NCBI GenBank assembly: GCA_016758965.1
Contig: JAEPRB010000149.1
Span: forward strand, 1 to 64,000
Length of the DNA: 64,000 nucleotides
Direction: 5' to 3'
Source of the DNA: Circinella minor
Taxonomy: Eukaryota; Mucoromycota; Mucoromycetes; Mucorales; Lichtheimiaceae
Shown here: one piece after another, positions 14,465-26,412 of the stretch
Position numbering within the stretch: the stretch's first letter is position 1
How the letters are laid out: each line of letters begins with the position of its first letter
Translations under genes and position numbers: made by a program
The notes under the pieces: generated by a model
Told to the model about the DNA's origin: nothing
The model's database searches: none
The model's input: the letters and a program-made list of their open reading frames with translations, nothing else

Positions 14465-16832
14465 ATGACCGACATCATTGAACAACTAAAGGTTAAAAAA
14501 ACATGGTTCTCTTTATAAGTAAATGACAATAAAGAAAAAAAAATTAACATGGGACGATGTTGGGTTGGTTACTTGTTATGTATGATATGTTTGTAAATAG
14601 AACCTAGGTGTCAAACCATTGAACGAATTTCAACACGGTACAAAAGAAAAACTTTATGGGGTGATTCAACTTGCAAAACCTCATTATAAATCCCGTGGCC
14701 CTGATTATATAAAGGTTATGAACATTACGGATCCCTCTTTGGGTTGGGAGAACCCCCGTTTTAGTATTAATATGTTTTATCCAGAACCAGAAGCTTTTCC
14801 TTTTTCCGCTGCTGAAGGTGATATCGTTATATTTACAGATATGAGAGTATGTATATATATGTTAAGCTTCACGTATTATTGATTAATTAAAATATTTATG
14901 TATCTAATTCGATTTTTTCTTTCACAAAAAAAAGGTAACACTCTATCAAGGAACTAAAAAACAAATGCTTCTCGATAAATCAGTATCTCGGTGGGCAATA
15001 ATGGATCGAGTAACATCAAATATTCGTCCTACTGGGCATAAGCAGACACAGTATACATTAACTGATAATGATGTAGAAATTGTCAACCTATTAAAGAATT
15101 GGTATCGTGAAACAACAGGAAGTGCGGATGATCAAATGGACGTTGATTTACCGGGGAATCAAGTGAGAGCAGTAGAAGATAATAGTGTTGACATTATGAA
15201 TCATCCTACCATGTATGCTACTGGTGGAAACCGCCCAATATTACCTACAAACAAAATCTTGGGACATTCTAGATTTCTTGATTATATTGGCATGGTAAAT
15301 ATGAAAAAATTAGATTATAATATATATATATATATACTAAAATATTATTTATATAGGTTGTTGCTTCACATAAATACGAAAGAGTTAATGATTGTCATGT
15401 ATTGTTATTGACAGACTATACAGAAAACCCAAAACCTATGAGTGGGTATGAAGCATCCGAAACCATTGATCCAAAATATCTCATTCAAGGTACATTATGG
15501 GATGAACATGCCAGAGGATGTCCTGAATTGAAATTTGGTGATATAGTTTATCTTAAAAATCTTCAAAGTAAAATTAGCCAATTTGGTGTCATGGAGGTGG
15601 TATTACGTGGCGAAAAGAACCCACAAACAGGATATGGTAAATGTAAAATTCAAAAGTTTGATCACCCAGATCATATATACGTTCAAGCCCTTAAATTGTA
15701 ATGTATCATAAATATTTCTTCCCTTTTTTATTTTTTTTATTTGCATCTATATATTAATCCCAAAAGGAAAGAAAAAAATCAGAATTCTTGTATATATATA
15801 TATATTTATAAAAAAAAAAACTCATGAATTAGACGACAAGAAAGGTATGAAAAAAAGTTTAAAAGATCAACATCAGAAAAGATTCAAGAAGTTACTCCTG
15901 CAAAAGTAATAACTGGTAAGAATTTGATTATATATTGATGGAGATATGGATTATTATTAATAATCTATAGGTTTATTTCATGATAGTCCTTTCACCACAA
16001 TATACAAGAATGAAAATGTCATCTATAACTGACATATTAAATTCAGATAAGGCAAGTGATATAATTAGATTATTATGGCAAATCAGCAAAATAATTGAAA
16101 AAGTACGATTAGGCAGAGTAAACCAATAATAACACACTTTACGTAAACTTTTTATAGTTGTTTCATCATTTCAAATTACGAGGGAGAATTCTTAATTATT
16201 TTCCTCATACAATTGATAACTGGTTTATAAAATGGTGTTTAAGTTGTGATAATGAGTAAGTATATATACATATCTAATCAATATATTCTCTTTATATTAT
16301 TCTACTGATCAGTTACACACACACACACACACACACACAAATTCATTTTTAGATACTCATTGGAACAAGAAACATGTCAAACATGTCAAACGGTATTAAG
16401 ATATACTTATAAAGCTGTATTTGAAGTTATGGATATTGATGACAATCGATTACCACTACTTGTTTATGGTTCAGATGCGGTAAACTTGATTTTTTCTTCT
16501 TTCCTCAGCCCTCTCTATCTCTCTTACCCTATAATTCACCGCTAACAAAAAAGTAAATAAATATAAATGATGTAGATAATGATGTTCAAGGATTTTGAAC
16601 CTGGAAGGTAAGTTTTAGATTCTATGTATATCCAACATGTATTATATGCAAGTAAAACTAATAATTATTATATATTTATAGTCCAACGGATTCACACAAA
16701 CTAAAACTATTAATGTTTTTATCTAAAATTTGTTCTCCTGATTTATATTTTGATCTTGGTATCAAGTCCTATGTCGTTCCTAATCGTGGTAGAAAGTATC
16801 GTATAGATCGAACCGAATTTCGTTTCATGTAA
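14465..16832 (+). CDS. POT1: POT1 telomere single-strand end-binding protein
   Basis: Ten exons: 14465-14491, 14601-14846, 14935-15294, 15357-15697, 15833-15915, 15987-16051, 16158-16255, 16353-16479, 16576-16607 and 16682-16832, giving 509 aa. The first OB fold (Telo_bind) shows LYGVIQLAKPHYKSRGPDYI, ITDPSLGW and AAEGDIVIFTDMRVTLYQG; the second (Pot1PC) runs from SRFLDYIGMVVASHKYERV to GYGKCKIQKF. The C-terminal part has a four-Cys cluster (WCLSC and ETCQTC) as in the POT1 C-terminal domain. POT1 binds G-rich telomeric overhangs and controls end protection and telomerase access. The 9-codon first exon (MTDIIEQLK) is inferred because the frame is closed by a TAG at the acceptor 14598-14600. 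The intron 16052-16157 is read as GC-AG; an alternative keeps 16052-16102 as coding with a GT donor at 16103. Confidence 0.88.
16319..16338. repeat. (CA)n microsatellite in a POT1 intron
   Basis: About ten CA units directly upstream of the branch/acceptor region of the intron 16256-16352. Length change could affect splicing of the zinc-cluster exon that follows. Confidence 0.85.
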
Positions 16833-17112
16833 TTAATTTTAGCCGTAGTTAGTAATAATAATAATAATAGTAAATAGTAAATATAAGAAAAAAAAATTAA
16901 AGATTATTTTTTTTTATTATTAAAAAAATGTCTATATTACAATAAAAAAGGGAAAAAAATCAAAATACGGGAGGGGAAAAGGTAGTGATGGTAGGTTGCA
17001 ACTTTTTTTTTTAGAAAAAATATAATATAATATATATATATGTGTGTGTGAGTTTGTGTGTGTAAATGTAATGAGTTTATATGTTATAATGTTATGTTAT
17101 GTTTTATATATT

Positions 17113-18225
17113 TTATAATTGACGTTCTCCTCGAATAAATCTAGATTCCTTATCTTTTTTATCCAATAATTGTTTACGTCGCAACATACCATCCTTTGCA
17201 GCTGTTGAAATAACTTTAGCAACTAATTCAACACCACGAATTGAATCATCATTAGCAGGAATAGGATATGTTACACGACGAGGATCATAATCTGTATCAG
17301 TAATAGCAATGACAGGAATCATATTGAGTTGAGCTTCAGAAAGAGCAATGTTGTTTTCAAGAGGGTTAAGCAAGACAATCAAATCCGGTTTGAATGTTTC
17401 AGCAGCTCTGCCTGGATCATTAGGATCAGGGGTTGCATGACGACCCAAAACTTGTTGTGCATTGGTCAAGGTACCTGGAATCCATTTAGCAGAAACGTGA
17501 TAGCCTTCACATCGTCGTGCAGCATCGACAGTCAAATCTTGAAATCCAGGTCGTGTACCAACAAATAAGATATTACCACCACGGTAAGCAACTTCACGAG
17601 CTACATTACATGCTCTTCTCAAATACACCAAAGTATGTTCCAAGTTAATAATACTGATTCCTTCACGTGTACCGAAAATGAACGGGAGAGTTGCTGGTTC
17701 CCAAAGAGAAGTTGAATGTCCCAAATGCAAACCAGCAGCCAAAAGACGTCCGATCGACATGTTGTATGGTGTTATAGGTTCAGCTGCTTCAGCAACAGAT
17801 CGCCAAATTGGTTTTTTCAACTCGACATTCGATGGTGGTACTTTATATTATTCGTTTAATTTTTTTATTAGCTTTGTTTCCCTTCAAAAATAACACCAAA
17901 AAAAAAACTCTTTTCAATTTGCTCAATAAAAATAAGAATGGTATTATCTAATTACCCAAGTCTTTCAAGGCTTCAGCTGGGTTTACTTGTTCATTCTTGA
18001 TAGGTTCCTGTTGTTGTTGGGAAGGCTTTACTGTAGAGAATGCTCGTAAGGTAGCTAAAAATTAAAAAGTAAATAAATAAAATATTCTACATGTATATAT
18101 ACTTTCTCTTTCCTTTTTTTTAAGAAAATACTTTATTAATTTATATTTATCTTACATTTTTGAACGTTATGAGAAACGCGACCTGTGCATGGCACGAGTT
18201 TTTTTAACATTGCCCGTGAAGCCAT
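17113..18225 (-). CDS. MRP4: Mitochondrial small-subunit ribosomal protein uS2m
   Basis: Three exons (18156-18225, 17956-18054, 17113-17840) join in phase to 298 aa ending TAA. Residues 1 to ~45 form a basic, Ser/Thr-rich mitochondrial presequence (MASRAMLKKLVPC). The S2 fold follows with the family signatures LLAAGLHLGHSTSLWEP, GTREGISIINLEHTLVYLRR, GGNILFVGTRPGFQ and AKWIPGTLTN, then PDLIVLLNP and IPVIAITDTDYDP, with a short basic C-terminal tail. It is a structural component of the mitochondrial 37S ribosomal subunit, corresponding to yeast Mrp4 and bacterial S2. It converges with POT1 and diverges from the Yra1-like gene across only 235 bp. Confidence 0.95.
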
Positions 18226-18460
18226 ATTTTATGTTTATTATGTTTAGGGGTGGGGGGGAAATAAAAAAAAATAAGGTGGGCAATACACAGAATACACACA
18301 AATAGTCGGGCTATAGCCAAGCAAAAAAAATCCATTGGAAGTCACGCTTTCTTTTCCATTTAGGCCCAGTACACCTTTTTTCTGTGTGAATCTCCAGCTT
18401 TCTTTTTTCCCAACTCTTTTTAACACATACCTATATACATATATATCTATATATATTATC
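18226..18460. promoter_or_regulatory. Compact bidirectional promoter (uS2m / Yra1)
   Basis: Only 235 bp separate the two start codons. It contains pyrimidine-rich tracts near the + strand gene (18400-18425, CTTTCTTTTTTCCC) and a GGGGTGGGGGGG run at 18246-18257 next to the - strand gene. Both genes serve constitutive gene expression, so co-regulation is plausible but not shown. Confidence 0.5.
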
Positions 18461-19777
18461 ATGTCTTCTCTTGATAAAGCACTTGATGATGTTATTAAAG
18501 ATAACAGAAAAAATAATCGTCAAAATGGACGATCTGATCAAAAATCAAGACGAGAACAATCTAATTTTGGATCTTCTGGTGGAGGAATCAGAAAACGTTC
18601 AACAGGTCCCAGAAACACAAGAGGTGGTGGTGGTGGTGGACCCATTGGTTCTAAAATCATTCGTACAGTGAATTTACGTAATCCTACAGGTGGTTCTCGT
18701 TTTGTAAGTAATTAGGTTTTCTTTTTCTTTAAAAAATGTCAAATAATAAATATATAAGTAACATTGATGATGAACATATATTCTCTTCCCCTTTTTAATT
18801 AATCTTTTTTTTTTTCAGGGAGGAAGAGGTAACACTAATAAACAATGGACACATGATAAGTTTGATGATCGTGATGATGGTTTTGGAGGACGTGGACGTT
18901 CTACAATTGCTTCCAGACTTGGTGGACGCCTTGGTGGTCAAGGTGGTGGTCGACAAAATGATGCTTCTGAAATCAAGATTGATAATTTGCATTATAATGT
19001 TGTTGAAAAAGATTTACAGGTAAGAAATAAATAAATAAAAACAACAAGATTGACAAAGAAGTCTAAAAAAAAAATCAAACTTTTAGGATCTTTTTGAATT
19101 AGTTGGACGCGTAGAAAAGACACGAATTATTTTCGATCGTTCTGGTCGTTCAACTGGAAGTGCTCATGTTACATTTACTCGCCGTTCAGATGCAGAAGCT
19201 GCTATTGAAAAATATAACAATGTTGAGCTTGATGGTAAGTATTGTCCTTTTTTTTATGTAATTTATAATTGTAAAAATAACTGGAGAGGAAAGAAGCTTA
19301 TCGATATTTGGATTTTAATTCTTATTTTGTTAGGTCAAGCAATGTCAATTCAAATGGCACCTGAACGTCGCAGTGGTGGCGGTGGTGGTGGACGACCACA
19401 ATCCTCATTGTACGTTAATCATTTTATTTTACAATAACTTGGTTTTTATGTTTTATTTACAAGTGTTTAATGTTCTTAAAAAATTGAAATGGTTTTATTA
19501 TTTTTAATAGTGGTGGTGGACGTGGTAATCGACGTGGAGGAGGAAATAATGGTCGTGATCGTCGTAACAATAATAACAATAACGATGGTGGAAGAAAGAA
19601 ACGTAACGAAGAAGATTTGGATAACGAAATGGATGCTTACATGAAGACGTCAGGAAATGATGGAGAGGTAAAAAAAAATTTAATAGATTTATTTAATTTT
19701 GAATGGAATTTAGAAAAAAAAAAGCTAACAATTCACAATTTTTTTTCTAGGATGACACTCAAATGGTCATTGACTAA
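18461..19777 (+). CDS. YRA1: Aly/REF-type mRNA export factor (Yra1 homologue)
   Basis: Six exons (18461-18703, 18819-19019, 19087-19234, 19334-19409, 19511-19667, 19751-19777) join in phase to 283 aa. The N-terminus has the REF helix (MSSLDKALDDVIKDNRK) that contacts the Mex67/UAP56 machinery. Gly/Arg-rich segments flank a single RRM at ~132-207 (IKIDNLHYNVVEKDLQDLFE for RNP2; GRSTGSAHVTF for RNP1). After a second RGG region comes an acidic C-terminal helix (DNEMDAYMK) ending DDTQMVID, the conserved UAP56-binding end. This domain order is characteristic of ALYREF/Yra1, which loads on spliced mRNA in the nucleus and hands it to the export receptor. Confidence 0.95.
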
Positions 19778-20567
19778 GAAAAAGAAAGAAAGAAAAGAAA
19801 TTTGACAAAATTTTATTAGTTTCCAAATTATCCATTTTCATATCAAATTATATATAAATTAGCAATCCACAAAAAGCAAGGGATATGGTATATCTGTACA
19901 AAATGTTTTTTCCACGCTTCAGAACTTCTAAAATTATCAATAATTTGACTGAGAGGAAAGAAAAAAGATAGTTATTAAAATTTAATCTTTTTTTTTTTTG
20001 GATTGATTATTGGTAAGTTATTATTTATTATTATTATTATTCATTATTTAATTCATTTTAACAAAAGAAACTAACTTGATAAATAAAGTTAATTATAGAT
20101 TGGATTCTATACTGGGTAATGGCAAACAAATGATTGGGGAGTGAAGAAAATGGTGCATCGTATATGTATATGTATACATATATTTTATTTGTATATGTTT
20201 CTATACACGTGATATGACGGGATTAAATGTGCTGGTTTTTATTTTTATTTTTCATGGTTATCATTATAACAAAAAACACATCAACCTTATGATGAACCTT
20301 AATACTATATACTCATAGCTTTGTTTTTTTTTTCAAGTGAAATAAAGATAACTAAGCGAGATGAAATAGTTTTTCTAATTAACAATATGTTACTAAATAA
20401 TAAACATATTACTTTTACAATATAACTATCGTTTTCAAGATTATTCATAATAAAATAGTTATATACAATAATAACTCAATGGGAGGGAATCACATAAATC
20501 ATGCTAACTATTTAATTCATCTAAACCACACTTTTTTTTTCTTATGAGGAAAATTTAAAACGTTTAA

Positions 20568-20609
<42 letters not shown>

Positions 20610-21099
20610 TAAGTGAGCGTGTCGAGTTTGATTTATTCACGTCAATTTAGTTGAATGTTTCTAAATAAAACGTTATTATCATGTCATAAAATACATAAAA
20701 AAACGACTCGGACCTTTGCATGCTTTTTTATTTTTCTTTCGAGAGAAAAATAAAACAAACAAAACAAAAAAATTCATCCCCGCCTTTTTAAAAAAGAGAG
20801 AGAAAAAATGGGAAAATGGGGGTTTATTATTATTGTTGTCACCAATAAAAAAATACTAGCGTGAAACAAACTTCATAAGAGAATATTATAATTCCGCGTT
20901 ATTCATGCCGCCCAAACGATTTCTATAATGAAAAAGAGCGAACAATTTCATTGTGATACGTTAAAGAGCGATTCAAATTACTTTATTTGGTTAATTACTT
21001 GGGTGTTGGGTTTCAAGTCAGCTTCAAACCAAAGAACACCACTACAATCGCAAATCCCGTAAATCCCTTATTCTTCCCCATCCTAAGCTTTAATTCAAT
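19778..21099. other. Long upstream region of the EF2 gene
   Basis: 1.3 kb without a convincing ORF. The start holds the 3' UTR of the Yra1-like gene. A (TA)n(TG)14 microsatellite occupies 20568-20608. Near the EF2 start are poly-pyrimidine-rich and CCC-containing stretches (21058-21090), typical of strongly expressed fungal genes. No RNA gene recognised. Confidence 0.5.
20568..20608. repeat. (TA)n(TG)14 microsatellite
   Basis: An alternating purine-pyrimidine tract of TA units followed by 14 TG units, about 0.5 kb upstream of the EF2 start. Such tracts can adopt Z-DNA; any role is speculation. Confidence 0.95.
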
Positions 21100-24000
21100 A
21101 TGGGTAAAGTAGTAGAAAGGGAAAATATAGCTCAAATGGACTGGAATGAATGGATGGATGAATGTGTCAGATGGATGTGTGGGAAAAATTAAGCAGATCC
21201 ATCATTTTCTTTTTATTTTACTAACTGTCAATATATATTATATATTTTACTCACACGGCTTATAATAACAAATAACAACAATAATTCTACTTTCTGTACA
21301 ATTTCCATATTTATTCATGTAATTAGTGGTAAGTTGGATTTTCCAAATAACATTGTCGAATGAATAACAACAACAAAATCAACAACAACAAAAAATACTA
21401 TTTGGCCTCAAACTAAGTTCCTAATGGCAACAATGTAACTTGGCAACGCATTTTTTTTTCTAATAGAACTTTACTATTGAGGAGATCCGTGGTTTGATGG
21501 TAAGTTGAAGAAATTCATTTTTTCTAGAATAAATTAAAGGAAACTGAAAAAAAAAAGAATAAAATAAGCTAATTCATTTATCTCTTCTCTGGATGCTATT
21601 AATTGTTATGAATAGGACAAAGTTACGAACGTCCGTAACATGTCTGTTATTGCTCACGTCGATCACGGTAAATCGACTTTGACCGATTCATTGGTCTCAA
21701 AGGCTGGTATTATCTCTGCCGGTCGTGCTGGTGAAACTCGTTTCATGGACACTCGTAAGGATGAACAAGAACGTGGTATTACCATCAAGTCTACTGCTAT
21801 TTCTATGTATTTCGCTTTGGAAAACGCTGAAGACGTAAAGGAAATCAAGGGTCAAAAGACTGAAGGTATATCTATATGGGTTTTTTCCCCTGAGGAGATG
21901 GAGAAAGAAGATATATATTATAAGTGAATAAAAAAAACTAACCAAAAATCCTGATTTTTTTTTTATATTAATAGGTCCTGATTTCTTGATTAACTTGATC
22001 GATTCGCCAGGTCACGTTGATTTCTCTTCTGAAGTTACTGCTGCCCTTCGTGTCACTGATGGTGCTCTCGTTGTCGTCGATTGTATCGAAGGTGTTTGTG
22101 TCCAAACTGAAACTGTCTTGCGTCAAGCTTTGGGTGAACGTATCAAGCCTGTTATTGTCATTAACAAGATTGATCGTGCTTTGCTCGAATTGCAATTGGA
22201 CAAGGAAGAATTATACAACGTATGTAGTTTTATATATTTCAATGACTTTAACTTGATATGAAGAATGGAGAAATCAAAGAGGGAAAAGAAAAATTAGATT
22301 TATAAGCATAAACTAACATGATTTTTTTTGTGGTTTAGGCTTTCTCCCGTACCATTGAATCCGTCAACGTCATCATTGCCACCTACTTTGATGAAGCTCT
22401 TGGTGATGTCCAAGTCTACCCTGAAAAGGGTACTGTTGCTTTCGCTTCCGGTTTGCACGGTTGGGGTTTCACTCTTCGTCAATTCGCTGTCCGTTACTCC
22501 AAGAAGTTCGGTGTTGATAAGGAAAAGATGATGCAACGTTTGTGGGGTGAAAACTTCTTCAACCCTAAGACCAAGAAGTGGACCACTAAGGATACTGATG
22601 CCTCTGGTAAGCAATTGGAACGTGCTTTCAACATGTTCGTCTTGGATCCTATCTACAAGATCTTTGACTCTATCATGAACTTCAAGAAGGAACAAATCCC
22701 TACCCTTTTGGAAAAACTCGAAATTCACTTGAAGAGTGAAGAAAAGGAATTGGAAGGAAAACAATTGCTCAAGGTTGTTATGCGTAAGTTCTTGCCCGCT
22801 GGTGATGCTCTCTTGGAAATGATCTGTATTCACTTGCCTTCCCCCGTCACTGCTCAAAAGTACCGTGTTGTTAACTTGTACGAAGGTCCCGCTGATGACG
22901 AATGTGCTCAAGGTATCCGTGACTGTGACCCCAACGGTCCTTTGATGATGTATGTCTCCAAGATGGTTCCCACCTCCGATAAGGGTCGTTTCTACGCTTT
23001 CGGTCGTGTCTTTTCTGGTACCATCCGTGCTGGTCTTAAGGTCCGTATCCAAGGTCCTAACTACACCCCTGGTTCCAAGACCGATTTGGCTGTCAAGTCT
23101 ATCCAACGTACTGTCCTTATGATGGGTCGTAACACTGAAGCCATTGATGACTGTCCTGCTGGTAACATTATCGGTTTAGTCGGTGTTGATCAATTCTTGG
23201 TCAAGTCTGGTACTATTACCACCTCCGAAACTGCTCACAACATGAAGGTCATGAAGTTCTCTGTCTCTCCTGTCGTGCAAGTTGCCGTTGAAGTCAAGAA
23301 CGCCAACGATTTGCCCAAGCTTGTTGAAGGTTTGAAGCGTCTCTGTAAGTCTGATCCTTGTGTCTTGACCTACACCTCCGACTCTGGTGAAATGATTGTT
23401 GCCGGTGCTGGTGAACTTCATTTGGAAATTATTTTGAAGGATTTGGAAGAAGATCACGCTCAAGTTCCTATCCGTACTGGTGACCCCGTCGTGCAATACC
23501 GTGAAACTGTCACTGCTGAATCTTCCATGGACTGTTTGTCCAAGTCCCCCAACAAGCATAACCGTGTCTTCATGCGCGCTATGCCTTTGGATGATGAATT
23601 GTCTAACGACATTGAATCCTCCAAGGTTGGTCCCAAGGACGATTTCAAGGCTCGTGCCCGTATCTTGGCTGACAAGTACAACTGGGATGTTACTGAAGCC
23701 CGTAAGATTTGGTGTTTCGGTCCCGATGCCACCGGTCCTAACCTTGTTGTCGATGTTACCAAGGCTGTCCAATACTTGAACGAAATTAAGGATTCTTGTG
23801 TTGCTGCTTTCCAATGGGCTACCAAGGAAGGTCCTCTTGCCGAAGAAAACTTGCGTGGTTGTCGATTCAACATTTTGGATGTCGTTCTTCACGCTGATGC
23901 TATTCACAGAGGTGGTGGTCAAATTATCCCCACTTTCCGTCGTGTTGTCTACGCTTCCATGTTGACTGCTCAACCTGGTATTCAAGAACCTGTCTACTTG

Positions 24001-24339
24001 GTCGAAATCCAATGTCCCGATTCCGCTCTTGGTGGTATCTACTCTGTTCTTAACCGTCGTCGTGGTATGGTCTTCTCTGAAGAACAACGTCCTGGTACCC
24101 CCATGATGAACATCAAGGCCTACATGCCCGTCAACGAATCTTTCGGTTTCACCGCTGATTTACGTGCCGCTACCGCTGGTCAAGCTTTCCCTCAAGCTGT
24201 CTTTGACCATTGGCAAGCCATGACTGGTAACCCCTTGGAAGAAGGTAACAAGGTTTACGATATCGTCCGTAACGTCCGTACTAGAAAGGGTCTTGTTCCT
24301 GATATTCCTGGTCTTGACAAGTACTACGATAAGTTGTAA
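21100..24339 (+). CDS. EFT2: Translation elongation factor 2 (eEF2)
   Basis: Coding exons 21467-21499, 21616-21865, 21975-22219 and 22339-24339 join in phase and give the protein from residue 3. The first two residues need an upstream exon: ATGG at 21100-21103 plus TG at 21327-21328 would give the universal MVNFT start and 844 aa, the usual eEF2 length. A simpler model, exon 21100-21108 (ATGGGTAAA, donor GTAGTA), gives MGKNFT. The GTPase P-loop AHVDHGKST is at 26-34, then DSPGHVDF and NKIDR. The diphthamide His lies at about residue 701 in [13 protein letters not shown]. eEF2 drives ribosomal translocation and is the target of ADP-ribosylating toxins. Codons are strongly biased to C-ending forms, unlike neighbouring genes, as expected for a highly expressed gene. 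Confidence 0.96.
21327..21328 (+). other. Candidate 2-nt micro-exon of EF2
   Basis: The dinucleotide TG sits between a good acceptor (TAATTAG) and a strong donor (GTAAGT). Joining ATGG (21100-21103, donor GTAAAG), TG and AAC (from 21467) recreates M-V-N. It could alternatively mark a recursive-splicing intermediate. Confidence 0.35.
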
Positions 24340-25484
24340 ATTGCTATAAAACAACAAATCTCTCCTCTCTCTCTCTCTATCTCTCAAAATCCCTCTTCTT
24401 TTCAATCGTATCATATTTTTAACATAAAATTACCGCTAAAAGAGTATATATATATATTCTTTTGTTTTTAAAAAACTATCCCTTCATATTTGTATCTTAA
24501 AACACTCTTCATTTTTTTTTTCGTAAAATTGATTATATAACATTTTATTTCCTTTTTATCTTTCTTCGTTTTTTTGTTATTGTCTCTCTCTCTCTCTCTC
24601 TACCCTACCATGAATGCATTTTTTTCTTCACTTTAAATATTTTATATACATTTACAAAACAAAAGGGCATAGATATATATTTTTGCACATATATAGGTTG
24701 GTTTTATATATAAAAAAGAATAAACTTTTTCTTTTCCCACTTTTGCTGCCTCCCCACAAAAAAAAATCTGGACGTTTTCTTTCAAAGTGGATGTGTAATT
24801 TTTAACCATCTTGGAGTGACAATTTTTCTTTTATATACATATGAAATCTTCGGATGATAAAAAAAAAGCTGAAGATACATCCAGTATATATGTTCCATTT
24901 TGAAATGATATACCTATTGTCAGTTATGCTTTTTTTTTATATTCTTCATATTGTTATATGTACATAATCATATAACTTGTGGATAAAGTTATCAAATCTT
25001 TGCTCTTATCACTTCAAAATATGTAATTTACCCCCTAATTGTGCTTTTGTTTTCAATTTAACAAAAAGATAGAGAGCATTTCATTTCTTATTTTATTTAT
25101 TTTTTCCAAACGATGTATAGTAAATATATATTGGAAGGAAAAAAAAACTATAAAAAAAGAAGAAAAAAGAAATGAAAAGTTGGAGGAGGAAAAACAATAA
25201 ATAAATTGGGATGGTTGTGGGAAGAGAGCTATCAATTCAAATATAAAAAGGAAAAAAAAAGTTTTTGTTGTTGAGAAGATAGAACGGGAAAGGTGGGGGG
25301 GGGTAAGACGACAACAACAACAACAACAAAAGGAGGGAAAGGGTCGTAATAATAATAAAATAATAAAATAAATATAATATGTAAAAAATATATCAAGTAA
25401 AAAAAAAAAACGAATGAAATAATTAAAAGAAAAGGAGAAACAGTTTTGATGCATGGTGGAAAGTTAATAAAAAAAAACTAGAGT
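24340..25484. other. Convergent intergenic region EF2 / LIM-RhoGAP
   Basis: Contains the presumed 3' UTRs of both genes, CT repeats (24584-24600) and a run of nine G (25295-25303). Minus-strand ORFs here are Phe/Ser-rich low-complexity shadows. No gene recognised. Confidence 0.5.
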
Positions 25485-26357
25485 TTAATTTTCTAACGCT
25501 CGACCAATGTCAGTAGTACCAGCGACTGTATTATTATTATTGTTATAGTTGTTATTAATATTATTATTAGTTGTAATCGGTAATGGAGTGGTCGGTGGTA
25601 TACCATGGTTACCATTAAGTGGCTGTACTTGGTCAACAGGTGAGGATGATAATTCTTGATAAAGTACCGGCTCTGCCGGTGGTTTCTTATATGTACTGAT
25701 GGCAGGTGGTGACGAATGTTGTCGAGTAGGCATCGAAGGAAAATGATCATCTGTAACACGCATCTTTTTTAATTTCATTACAACTTCACATTTTCTTAAA
25801 ATATCTCGAGCACTTGCTTCCATGTCATCTTCGCCATATGATAAGCTTTGTAGTGGCATGACAATATCTTCAGGGACCTATTTTATAATATAGTTGTTTT
25901 TTTTTGTTCCCCATTATTTAGTTTTTGAATGCTTTTCTCTCTCTCTCAAATATATATAAACTTACAGTACAAAATTCTTCTTGGTATTGGAGAAGGAGAT
26001 CCACAGCCTCGATAGAAGCAAATGAATCATCCTTTACAGGATCTTTTCCTTTGTTGTAAAGTACATTCGGTGCTAGGACAGTTGCAATATTATGCAAAGT
26101 CATTTTGCTTCCAGAGCTTTCACCAGTTTGTGCAAAGGTTGCTACCCATTTTAAAAATAAGAATAACACTTCGAGGGTATCTCGATTGGGTTTTGGTAGT
26201 AAACAGCATGCAAGATGAAGAGCCCGCTTCCTATCTTCTGCTGATTTAAGTCCTATATATAATAAAAAGTTTAACGATGGGTTGTATAACTAAATAAATG
26301 ATTTTTATTTTATTTTTTGGTTTTTAATTTCTCTTCCTCCTCTACCACTACCACCCG

Positions 26358-26412
<55 letters not shown>

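Noticed and set aside
22300..24087. Long minus-strand ORFs (268 and 303 codons) antisense to EF2
   Set aside because: They are by-products of the strong codon bias of EF2; their products have no family features and the sense frame is a full eEF2.
25053..25454. 133-codon minus-strand ORF downstream of EF2
   Set aside because: Phe/Ser/Cys low-complexity reading of poly-A and GTT repeats in a convergent 3' UTR region.
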